Shown in pieces: positions 1 to 8,644 of a stretch of 27,500 nucleotides of DNA. Made by a program: the position numbers and the translations under genes. This DNA comes from Zygnema cylindricum (taxonomy: Eukaryota > Streptophyta > Zygnematophyceae > Zygnematales > Zygnemataceae). How positions within the stretch are numbered: position 1 is the stretch's first letter; every line of letters begins with the position of its first letter. The DNA lies in assembly GCA_037447655.1 (NCBI GenBank), contig JBBHKE010001386.1:36142-63641 (forward strand), read 5' to 3'. The notes below the pieces were generated by a model that saw only the letters and a list, made by a program, of their open reading frames with translations, did no database searches and was not told the DNA's origin.

Positions 1-149
1 ATTATTGAGATTAATGAAAAAAAGTAAAAAGATGAGATTAATAAAAAAATGAGATTAATGCTAAGCGCCACATGACATGTGGCGCTTAGCATTAAACTCA
101 TTTCTTTTTTAATCTCATTTTCTTCTCTTTTTTTTTTATCTCAATACTT
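1..149. repeat. Long AT-rich hairpin with a perfect 15-bp GC-rich core
   Basis: The core is GCTAAGCGCCACATG (60-74), a single A at 75, then its exact reverse complement (76-90). Pairing continues imperfectly outward: the GAGATTAAT-type motifs on the left (about 1-59) face ATTAAACTC, AATCTCATTTT and ATCTCAATA on the right (91-148). The element could begin before the window. Its arms are built from a repeated GAGATTAA motif, unlike the TTAGAGTA motif of the next palindrome. It is probably a foldback or MITE-type element, but no target duplication could be fixed because the left edge is cut. Confidence 0.75.
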
Positions 150-298
150 GAGATTAAATACACTATATTGAAAAAGTTTTTCCTTAAATGAGATTAAATA
201 AATTTATAAAATTAAACTGCGCAACTTATCGAGATGACATTTAATCCATAAGCATGTCTTAGACTGTTTTGTATCTCAAATAGCAGTGACACTGCAAA

Positions 299-841
299 GA
301 TTTAATACAGGCCGTTATCATGTAATTGCGTTTTAACAAACCGCGTAGTGCAAACGTCACAGTGACGATAAACTCTATGTTTTGTCAGATTCTGTACGAA
401 TACCTAATTTACAGTAGAGCTATTCAACGCGTCAAATTAAAATATTTAAATAAATTAGAGTAAATTCCTTTTTGAAAAAGTTATATCACATAAATTAGAG
501 TTCATAACTCTATTTTTTTTTTCTCTTCTTTTACTCTAATTTTTTCTTTACTCAAATTACGATTCGCGGTGTACAGTACACCGCGAATCGTAATTAGAGT
601 AAAAAAATAATTAGAGTAGAAAAATGAAAAAAAGTAATTAGAGTTATTAACTCTAATTTGTGTAATCATTTTTTTTTCAAAAACAAATTTTACTCTAATT
701 TATCAATAACTCTTTGATATCTTTACTGTAAATTAGGAACACGTACAGAATCTCACAAAACGTACAATTTCACGTCATTATGACGTTTGCACTACGCGGT
801 TTGTGAAAACGCAGTTACATGATAACGGCCCATATTAAATC
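299..841. repeat. Foldback palindrome of about 540 bp
   Basis: The centre is a perfect inverted repeat with 19-bp arms (556-574 and 576-594) around A575. Pairing carries on through AT-rich arms rich in TTAGAGTA repeats. It resumes strongly in the outer arms, where GATTTAATACAGGCCGTTAT (299-318) faces its near-complement ending at 841. CAAACCGCGTAGTGCAAACG on the left and its complement near 783-803 also pair. The arms differ by scattered substitutions and small indels, so this is an old inverted duplication. It can be read as two related transposon copies lying end to end in opposite orientation. Confidence 0.8.
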
Positions 842-1048
842 ATTTTTTGTACCTTTTAGCTAATAAAGTACAATTTTGAATGGTCAAACACCGACCGTAC
901 GCCACACTATTTAAAACGACACTATATTAGAGCTGTTAACGCTGATTCAAAAAGTACCTTAAATTATGTACTCTATTTAGGGTGATATAGTCAAAATTTT
1001 GGGCCGACGGAATTAGCGTACATAACCCTAGTTACGATTCGCGGTGTA
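577..1048. mobile_element. Non-autonomous TIR element with TA-flanked ends
   Basis: The left end reads TA-CACCGCGAATCGTAA (from 577) and the right end reads TTACGATTCGCGGTG-TA (to 1048), a perfect terminal inverted repeat of about 15 bp. A TA lies at each edge, which fits the TA target duplication of Tc1/mariner-type elements. The subterminal part carries several TTAGAGTA motifs. The last 200 bp resemble the right part of the element at 1466-2738, for example a shared ACTATTTAAAA/CCTATTTAAAA block followed by ATATTAGAG. There is no transposase reading frame. The first 265 bp are also the right arm of the palindrome at 299-841. Confidence 0.6.
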
Positions 1049-1465
1049 CTCTTCCCTTAGTAGTACACTTGCGAAATTGCAATTGTGTGTATCTCGGCGA
1101 CACATGAATATCAGTGATCATGCCACCTAGTTACATACAAGACAAAACTTTATTGCAAAAATTACGATGGTAAAACCATCTGAGTACAAAAGGGGTAAAA
1201 CTAAAAAAAAACTTTTGGAGACTACAAGAGTCACAAGAAAGTAAGCTTCGCCTAAAAAGTTGCATACAGGGCTTCAAGTTGCCATTCTGTCGATACTTGT
1301 TGTGTCATAAGCGGTGACATGGACACCTGAGTGGACCAAAGTAGTCGTCCTCTGATCCAAGAGTTAATTGGATTGTGAAAAAAACTCGTACCATTGGATC
1401 GACAAAAAAAAAAATTTCGCAGTGTCAAAGGTGATATGTTTGGCGGGAGGCCTCTTTTTGGCAGG

Positions 1466-2738
1466 TACACTGTGAATCGCTATTAGCGTAATGAAATAGA
1501 TAGCGTAATGAAACAATTAGCGTTATTTACGCTAAGGGTGACGTTCCATCAAGCGAAAAGTGGCGTAGTTTACAGAAATCCGGGACCCTCCGTACCAAAT
1601 CGTACTGCCTATTTTGTTTTTATAAGAAAAACAACATTACAGAGAATCTTGCCGATACTTTCCGAAGGTCTTGGAGGTTATACTGGCCGTCGGATGTTCA
1701 TCTGAGAGGAGTTTGCTTCATTTTTCTCTAAAACTGTCAACCCACCTCGAGGAGGTGTGTACAGGAAAAAAAAACCGTGACACGTTGGACGATTAAGCTA
1801 CGTGTCATGATGTAAAACCAACAAAAAAACTTAATATTTACACATGACACGCGCTTTCCAAAATACAACCGAAAATAAAAACGAAATTTCGTAACCTTCC
1901 CTCGTCACGCTGTTTTCAGTAACTTTTGTTCGTCACATTATTTCTCTCAAAGGACTTTCGTTATGTTCGAAAACAGAAACCCTAAAAAATGAGTTGGCGT
2001 ACAGATTGGCGTTTGCAAAAAGTATTAAAGTTCCGACGTATGGTTACTTTTTACGTAGGTACATGGTACGAAAGTGAAGATTTGAAGCATGGTACTAAAG
2101 TGAAGATTTGAAGCTAAGTTTGTCGGTGCTAAAAATCTAAAAGATATTCATTATCGGATCGTAGCTTGCGTGGCTCCAGTCATTTTAGAACACGTGGCTT
2201 AAAGACTCTACGTGATGGAACATCGACTCAATCGACCCGGTTTGTAGAGTTTGCCATACAACTACAGAAACGTATGATGGAACTTCACCCTAATTGGGAA
2301 TTTCAGTTTTTTCCAAAAAAATAATTTATCATTTACTCTAATTTGTAAACTGCTTTGTAAAAATTTTCGGCGCATGATATATCCATATTAAAATATGTGC
2401 ATGTACGAAATAGTTAAAATCGTACGCCGTCGCTTTTTTTTGACATCCGCGTATGCCGGAAAATATTTACGCAATTACATGTTAGCGCGACTACGGGACA
2501 TCGTGAACATTTTTTCTGTACTTTTCTACCTTAAAAAGTACAAATTTGTACGACTCTGACAGTACGTACACCACCCTATTTAAAATGGCACCATATTAGA
2601 GTTATTTACCCTATTTAATGGGGTACTTCAAATAACGTTTAGAAACATTCCGAATCATTAGTTCTATTTGAGAATTTGCCGAAAAAAACAGGGTACTTCA
2701 ATTAGAGTCATGAACGCTAATAGCGATTCACGGTGTAC
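1466..2738. mobile_element. Related TIR element of about 1.27 kb
   Basis: The left end is TACACTGTGAATCGCTATTA (from 1466) and the right end is AGCGATTCACGGTGTA (to 2738), preceded by CGCTAAT. The inverted ends match over about 22 bp with one or two mismatches, and TA lies at each edge. Its right-hand 230 bp resemble the right part of the 577-1048 element, so the shorter copy looks like an internal-deletion derivative of this type. The interior holds only short open frames (one of 65 codons at 1508-1705), none recognisable as a transposase. Calling it one element rather than two unrelated ends depends on the shared ends and right flank. Confidence 0.45.
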
Positions 2739-2829
2739 CTGCGCGCAGCAAAATTTGTCTCTGCGATTAGCAATTCCCTATTTAATAACGCTAATTTATG
2801 ATTTTGGGCTATTAAAGGCCGCGGCAAAG

Positions 2830-2883
2830 CGCTAATAACGATGGACGGTGTACTGTACAGTACACCGCCAATCGTTATTAGCG
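2830..2883. repeat. 54-bp palindrome of two facing element ends
   Basis: The sequence CGCTAATAACGATGGACGGT on the left faces ACCGCCAATCGTTATTAGCG on the right across the perfect centre GTACTGTACAGTAC. It contains a right-type end (finishing at 2852) and a left-type end (starting at 2861), each bordered by TA. This repeats the arrangement of the core at 556-594. Confidence 0.8.
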
Positions 2884-3082
2884 TGTAAGTTTTTTTAGCG
2901 TATACGAAAAATTAGCGTGGTTTACGCTAATTGGGAATTTGAAAATTTTCGAAGAAATCGTATATTCTAATTAGGAATTAGGGTTTTTTTTTAAATAGTG
3001 TGGATAATTCTATTTGAGAATAAAAATAAAAAAAAGCGGGACGGAATTAGCGTACACAACGCTAATAACGATTGGCGGTGTA
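2861..3082. mobile_element. Short TIR element (222 bp), MITE-like
   Basis: The left end TACACCGCCAATCGTTATTA (2861-2880) is the exact reverse complement of the right end, which finishes GATTGGCGGTGTA at 3082, with GCTAATAAC before it. The inverted ends match over at least 20 bp. TA lies at both edges. Its last 45 bp match the end of the 577-1048 element (both have GACGGAATTAGCGTACA). The length is almost that of the copy in HUA2 intron 9 (223 bp). Non-coding; a typical non-autonomous miniature element. Confidence 0.7.
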
Positions 3083-3585
3083 CTTTACTGTAGTTCTCGA
3101 CGGAACCGAGCTAATGGAAAGGCACAGAAATTTGAACAACAAATGACGTAACGCAACGGTGGAAATGAACCCCGCGAGTTTAAATCAGTTCAGCCGTGCG
3201 AGAACAATTTGCAAACGCCATGTGTAACATCGTACTATACTCGTATTCTATGGTATTTATGGTACAATACGCATCTAGTACGAGGAAGTACGTATAGCGC
3301 TTCCCATTGTTTTCGGCTTTTCGCACATTTGAGCTTCGGTTAAAGTTATAAAACTGAAGCGATCGGCTACAGTACCATTCTGACTTTCAAAATTGAAAAG
3401 AATAAAAAATTGGACGTGATCATGGATGGGGCTGTTTTTTGGCGGTTCATGGAGCAAAGCTGCAATTTACATTAGCAGAAATATTCTGAAGCTCTCTTAG
3501 AATTCATCCTTGAATTTCTTAATCTCTTTTTAACGGATTGTTTTAGTATATTGTAGCCCGTATTTACTATTTATGAGGAACAAAT
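3083..3585. other. Intergenic stretch with nothing recognised
   Basis: This AT-rich stretch between the repeat cluster and the telobox region has no credible reading frame and no clear repeat. The longest open frame (60 codons, - strand, 3275-3457) has no recognisable composition or neighbours. Confidence 0.5.
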
Positions 3586-4307
3586 TTTAGGGTTTCTTTA
3601 CAAGTTTTAAAAGCGAAAGCAACATGAATACCTCAGGTGTGTTTTAGGGTTTGGTAATGCCTAGAAAAACCCACCTTCTTGCTGTAATCTCTGTTACATC
3701 ATTTATGAATTCAGTAAAATGTGTTTTACAGCAAAGAGAGAGAAACTTGTCGCACTCAATTATGTTGCTTTTGTACGGAAAAATAGAGTCATAAATTGAT
3801 GATTTCAATCAAGTATGTCGACGTGATACTTATGTCAAACCGGCAAAAAAGTGATGGATGATTCAGGCAAACGAGATATAAGAACTTTTTTTTAATATTT
3901 CAATTATTCGTCAAGGGAGAGTCACTTTTTCTAAATTTAGTTGTTATGTGGGAGAGAGACTTTTCAAGTTACCTTAAGTTTCTTGTACGCATTTGAAGAC
4001 GGAAGTTCTTCCTGACACTTCTTCTGTTACTGTTTTTTTGCATGGCTTTTTCTGATTCGATGTTGCGACATTTTTTTGCGGTTTTGTTACAGTGTGAGTA
4101 TTTATTGATGGAAGGTTGCTCTGATGAACTTTGGGAGTTCTCGGCTGTTGTTTGGGGTTACAGAAAAGGAGAGAGGGAGAGGGAGAGAGGGAGAGAGGGA
4201 GCGATAGAGAGAGGGAGAGAGAGATAGGGTTTCATTTTACAGCATTATAGACTATCAGAACCATGGAAAGCTCTGGAAAACCCTAAATTAACGTAGAAAA
4301 CCCTAGG
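3586..4307 (+). promoter_or_regulatory. Cluster of five telobox-like motifs upstream of VPS55
   Basis: TTTAGGGTTT occurs at 3586-3595 and 3643-3652 and TAGGGTTT at 4225-4232. The reverse orientation occurs as AAAACCCTAAA at 4277-4287 and AAAACCCTAGG at 4297-4307. AAACCCTA teloboxes are known plant promoter and leader elements, usually close to transcription starts of housekeeping genes. The cluster lies 0.9-1.6 kb before the proposed VPS55 start codon. This fits a promoter plus a leader interrupted by an intron whose acceptor would be at 5126-5127. The link to VPS55 is inference. Confidence 0.45.
4169..4228. repeat. GA-rich microsatellite (GAGAGG/GAGA)
   Basis: An irregular run of GAGAGG and GAGA units. 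Purine tracts of this type are frequent in plant core promoters and leaders, and it sits between telobox motifs. Confidence 0.85.
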
Positions 4308-5165
4308 AAGCCCTAGGTAATACTCTAGGAGACTAAGCTGTGATGCTCTTTCCAGACTGCATTTTGTTTTTCCTTGTCCGTGATTGTCATCCCCTAGCTT
4401 TCCCTTTTTTAAGAAGTGACTTGTTTTTTTTATTTTGTCTGTTTTGCAATTTAGCTTTAAACGTTCGCAATTACTGTAATTACTGGCCAGTACTTACCGT
4501 AGTTGTACAAGAAAATGTACCTTTTTTACAAAATCACAGTTTTCTGTGCATATACTATGATATACTTTCGCTGGTAATGGCAGTTACAGGGCTTGTATAA
4601 ATTTTCCGTAACTATTTAATTCAGATCATAGTAAAACTCAAATTCAACTCCGAATACAGATTAAATAAAACAGCGGGAATATGCATGTACATTTGTTGTG
4701 GGACAGTCTATAGCTTCAGTTCATGGGACTCTGAAAATGTGCTCCTGTGTATGTCTTACTGAACTTATTAACTCGTTCAAATACGCATGTGATAGTGATA
4801 GTATTGTGTAATTATACTTACGTCATGACTGGCGATACTAGCCAAGAATCACCGTACGTACACAAATATGTGTTTGTTTTTACAAAATCGTCAGCTTTCT
4901 CGATAAATACTGTGATTACTGTGCAAGTAACACTGGTTAGAGAGCGTGCATGATTTCCCTATTAGAAGCTGAAAGTTTATCTGAACTTCATTGGCTCTAC
5001 TTCTGGACTCGATTTTCTGTTTCTTCATTTATGCAGTAGCAAGTACATTGATGCCAGATAGTTCTGCTGCTTCCCTGAAAGTTCTGGTTTTTTAAGTGTT
5101 TTTTAGGGCTTGTCTTGCTTTGGACAGTCGGCCTGAGTATAACGGAGGGGTGCTGGGCGTGTAGC

Positions 5166-6787
5166 ATGTTTAGGTTGGCAGGATTGGCGTTTCTGTTTTC
5201 AGTTGGCATCCTTTTGCAAATTTTGGTGAGTAAGTTTCGCATTTGATAAGTAAGTTGTCAGTCGTAAGAGTAACTCATTCACTTGAGGAAGAAGGTATTT
5301 ACGTCTTTTCAAATTTGAAATTATTCTTGCAGAAATGTTATGCTGTGTAATTTTTGTGTTCTCTAGTGCACGCAACAGAAGGTATCGGAAGAGTGGATGG
5401 CATTCCAGTTTTGAACTATTGTATATTTTGAGCATTATCTGAACTCTAAACTCTTTTGGTTTTGTTAATTTATAATAACTGGGCCATACCTTTCTTTTGC
5501 ATGATCAATGCATTCTTTTGTAACTTTGTTAGACCTGCATTCATATCCAAGAGTTTAAATGTTCCGGTCATGTTTTTTCTGTGCAGGGATGTGCGTTGTA
5601 TTCCAATTGGTGGCCCCTTTTAACAGGTAACCTTTTTTTTTTGAGGTTTTCATTGAGAACTAGGTTGAGTTGTTATAACATGAACGTGTTCAACCATCAA
5701 CAGTTAGACTGGCCAGGTGTAAATCAATTTCGGTGAAACTTTGGTCCTGGTAACTAACTATTCATTTACCACTATGGTGAATAAAGCCTGTTAAGGAAGA
5801 ACGTGGCTAGATGACTCATAGTTTCTTTTAAAGTTCTCCATACATGACAAACTTACTTGCAAGCACAAAGTTAAAACAATATGTTCAAGTCGGCCCATTC
5901 TTAAAGTTTAGACCATATTACAGTGCCCATCGCGCTTGGAGTTAATCACTCTAATTTGTATGAGTTTTTTTTTACCCAAAATCATACATTGGTGTCAATA
6001 ATACTGTTTAGTTTCGTGACTCAAGGTGGGCCACGTTGGAGAACACAATTTAGTGTAGTTGATTCTAATGAAGTGTTAATGTTACTGATTCTGTAACTCC
6101 GATAGCGATGGGTGATGTACTTACAATTGTAATAGATGAAACAACTGACTTCATTATTGATTTGGAACGGAGTGCGAGAGTGTCAAAGCCACTGACTGAC
6201 TTTATATATGATAGTCGGGATAGTTCGAATGGACACTTTGTATTTTAACTTGGAATGACTTCAACTGATACTAAGTACATCAAAAAGTATTTTTGCTGTG
6301 TGTTTTTCAGCTGTAATGTATGTTCTGGTTCCGATGCCGTGTCTTTTCTTTTCTGGAGGAGGGTCTGGGGACTTCATTAGCATGGACGGTGGTGGGGCTG
6401 ATGAGTAAGTTTTTTTCTTCCTTAAAACATTCTTAAGTTTTTTCTTCCTTTCCTTGGTTCTTAAGTTCTTTCTCACCTTCCTTTATTTCATTTTCTGACG
6501 CTCGAAACTGAATCTGGGAGGGAAGGAGGGAGGGAGGGAGGGAGGGCAAGTGGAGCATTTCGGTTGACCCACTGCCTCTTTGGCTTCCTTGATGGGATTA
6601 CAGTTGGGAGGATGCGGCTAAGTTTCTCACCGGTTTCTCGGCCGTGGGAAGTCTCGCTATTCCCGCGATTCTCCACCACGCTGGTCTGATAGAGACTGGA
6701 GCTATGGTTTTGGAACTCTTGGCAATAGGAGTATTGGGGATAACGATCCTTTTGTTCCAACGAGCCAGTCATTTGGACGAGTGGTGA
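5166..6787 (+). CDS. VPS55: VPS55/LEPROT-family endosomal membrane protein, four coding exons
   Basis: Coding exons are 5166-5225, 5587-5626, 6311-6404 and 6604-6787, all with GT...AG introns and matching phases (0, 1, 2). They give 125 residues, against about 131 for human LEPROT. Four hydrophobic segments are seen at about residues 3-22, 29-47, 69-91 and 96-116. Family marks include GCALYSNWWPLL, YVLVPMPCLFF, DGGG (59-62), DAAKFLTGFSAVGSLAIPAI and the C-terminal LDEW. In yeast and plants VPS55 works with VPS68 in late endosome-to-vacuole transport; LEPROT affects receptor trafficking. The start is the weak point. ATG 5166 gives a family-like length, but the frame stays open upstream to 5079, and an acceptor (TTTGGACAG) ends at 5127. 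The true start may therefore lie in an earlier exon, as in longer plant homologues. Intron 2 carries a TIR element and intron 3 a GGGA repeat. Confidence 0.9.
5919..6119. mobile_element. Degenerate MITE in VPS55 intron 2
   Basis: The left end is TACAGTGCCCATCGCGCTTG followed by GAGTTA. The right end, read on the - strand, is TACATCACCCATCGCTATCG followed by GAGTTA. The two agree at about 20 of 26 positions, and TA lies at each edge. The right end (GCGATGGGTGATGTA) is close to the lone end at 12503-12526 (GCGATGGGCGGTGTA), placing it in the same family as the 5' cluster. It is about 200 bp, non-coding, and lies wholly inside the intron. Confidence 0.6.
6515..6546 (+). repeat. GGGA tetranucleotide repeat in VPS55 intron 3
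   Basis: A near-perfect run of GGGA/GGGAA units about 57 bp before the intron 3 acceptor (AG at 6602-6603). Runs of this kind can form G-quadruplexes in the RNA strand, and here the G-rich strand is the transcribed RNA sense. Confidence 0.85.
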
Positions 6788-6797
6788 CGTGCCGTGA

Positions 6798-6840
6798 CAT
6801 TTCATTTCATTTCTTTTCATTTCATTTCATTTCATTTCAT
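6798..6840 (+). repeat. (CATTT)n pentanucleotide repeat just after the VPS55 stop
   Basis: Eight or nine units of CATTT, with one variant, begin 11 bases after the VPS55 stop codon, so they probably lie in its 3' untranslated region. Confidence 0.85.
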
Positions 6841-7473
6841 CGGCCCTCTATGTACAGTCAATTCAACGTGGAAGTTGGGTGTTTGTGAATTTAAAATATC
6901 GGTATATGAATTGTTTTGCGGTGTATCTTAGTTTACTACTCTTTAGAATATAATAGAGGGTTGTAGTAGAGGCCTATGTCCCAAAATCGTGGAGATGTTG
7001 TTTATCTCTTCTTTGCTTTCTCGATGCCTCGTGTAAACGGTAACGGTTTGGCGAGAGTACTTTCCGTTGTGCATAGAAATAATTGGTTATACTACACTTT
7101 TGTGCAAAACAAGCCATTATTTTTTGTTTGTTTATGGCACATGGTATGTTTTTTACAATGCTTAAGGTTGATGTGGGTCACGAAAACAAAAAGGAAGTCT
7201 GAATGAGTTGTTGTCGGTGGTTTTATTGCCCATGTTAATGTCACGTCTTTAGGATGGTAAGATATTTGGTGCTTATTGTCCAAAGTCACTACCTTGTGTT
7301 AAGGCGTTTACTTGTGTCTACTCTTTGAAGAAGACTTTTTCTTCACTATATTATTACTATTTCAAGGAATTCTGTTGGTAACGTTGATGTTCGACAACAT
7401 TTTGGACCAACTTTTTAATTTATCCTGCATCGCATAAATGGACGGACGATAATAAAAACGGAAATGTAATCAG
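6841..7473. other. VPS55 downstream flank
   Basis: AT-rich DNA with TGTA motifs soon after the stop, and no clear gene. A poly(A) site for VPS55 is expected in the first few hundred bases but cannot be fixed from sequence. Open frames on both strands here (76 and 65 codons) overlap each other and show no protein-like pattern. Confidence 0.4.
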
Positions 7474-7659
7474 ACCACTCACGTTGGCGCCGACTACCCG
7501 AAATGGTCCTTTTGGCAGTTTTCGCCAAACGCACCAAGAATTGATGGTGGCAGCATCCTACAGGATGCTAGAGAAGAATCAGACAGAACCATGGCATCGT
7601 TTCTGCCAAGTGGCGGGCAGAGTGTGGTGCCGTACGGAACTGAAGGTATGGCGGCTTAG
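7474..7659 (+). CDS. Candidate orphan terminal coding exon, function unknown
   Basis: After a possible acceptor (AATCAG, AG at 7472-7473) an open frame runs 61 codons to TAG at 7657-7659. It is clearly less AT-rich than its surroundings. The peptide has a protein-like mix: an aromatic stretch GADYPKWSFWQFSPN, an acidic-basic segment DAREESDRTM, and a small polar tail SGGQSVVPYGTEGMAA. No family was recognised. It does not join VPS55 in a simple way: VPS55 exon 3 ends in phase 2, whereas this exon would need phase 0. It could be the last exon of another gene, an alternative end, a pseudogene fragment or chance. An overlapping 74-codon frame (7484-7708) in another phase looks less protein-like. 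Confidence 0.3.
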   Translation, partial: TTHVGADYPKWSFWQFSPNAPRIDGGSILQDAREESDRTMASFLPSGGQSVVPYGTEGMAA

Positions 7660-8370
7660 GAACAGACTGTACCTTGTATATAATTTTTTGTACGCTACAG
7701 TCACCTGATTGGTCGAGGGTTTAGTAGATAGGGGCTGTGAGGAGGTTCTTAGGACTTGGACAGTTTTTGTGATACCCTCTCTCTCAGAGAGCATCTGTAT
7801 AAAAAGGTTGACTTTAAACAGCGATAACTAATTGCTCAGTTGAGCTTTCTCAGAGATTCGTTTTGCATCGGACTCAAGGGAGTCTTGTCCTCACAAGGGT
7901 GAGGTTGGTCAGAGTCTTTGTCGGCCAAGGTGGCAGTACGAGCCTGGAATCCATTTGGCAGTTGGGTGTAGCCAGTAGGTGTGAAGTAGATGTGCGTTTT
8001 GTGGTAGGCTATGGAGCCCACATAATTTCAGGCTGTGGGCCCACCACCTAGGGTGCCCATATTTGAGCAACTTTCTCGAAGTCTTTGATGGAAAAAAATG
8101 CTTTCAACGCAAGTCATGGACCTAGGCCCAAAAATATCCTACCTTCGATCTAGGAAGGAATACACCGAATATTATCCTCTTTGACAATGTGCATCGGAGG
8201 ATGGACAATGGAGGCTTCGGTGACTATGGGATGTACAAATTCTTTCAATAGTTTGGGCGTTTTCCAATTGAAACCAAGTGCCTTTTGATACGGTGTTGTG
8301 ATGCAAGAAAGTTTACGACAACTACGATGGACCCACAAGCGCGTTTCCTCCTAGACAATGAATAAGAGTT
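7660..8370. other. Intergenic stretch, no confident gene
   Basis: This part is slightly richer in GC than its flanks and has short open frames of about 60 codons on both strands (7836-8051 and 8150-8338). None is recognisable and none has clear splice partners. It could be decayed gene or transposon sequence. Confidence 0.35.
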
Positions 8371-8430
8371 CATTTCTCGGTTTCCCTATAGTAAAATAGT
8401 TTATTTCTTGGTTTCCTTATTGTAAAATCA
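8371..8430. repeat. Imperfect 30-bp tandem duplication
   Basis: Two adjacent 30-bp units share TTTCTYGGTTTCCYTAT and GTAAAAT, differing at a handful of positions. Confidence 0.75.
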
Positions 8431-8604
8431 CGCTGACCTTACAAGTTGGGGAGCCAAAAAGTTTGTGCCGATGAAATTGACCGTATGTTAAGGTATTGAA
8501 ACAGTGTGGTGTACATAAGCAAGTTTTGAGAATGGAGAAAATGGTAGAGATTTCACAAAGAAACAAAATAAAGGAACAAACTCATGCTAACAAAGAGCAA
8601 AAGA

Positions 8605-8644
8605 TCGTTCACTTTGTTGGTTATTCGTTCACTTTGTTGGTTAT
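8605..8644. repeat. Perfect 20-bp tandem duplication
   Basis: TCGTTCACTTTGTTGGTTAT occurs twice in direct succession with no mismatch, so the duplication is recent or preserved. It lies inside an open frame of 128 codons (8496-8882) that is not otherwise convincing as a gene. Confidence 0.95.

Noticed and set aside
1-1048. CRISPR-like or tandem array from repeated TTAGAGTA/GAGATTAA motifs
   Set aside because: Spacing is irregular, repeats are short and arranged symmetrically in hairpin arms; this is eukaryotic foldback DNA.
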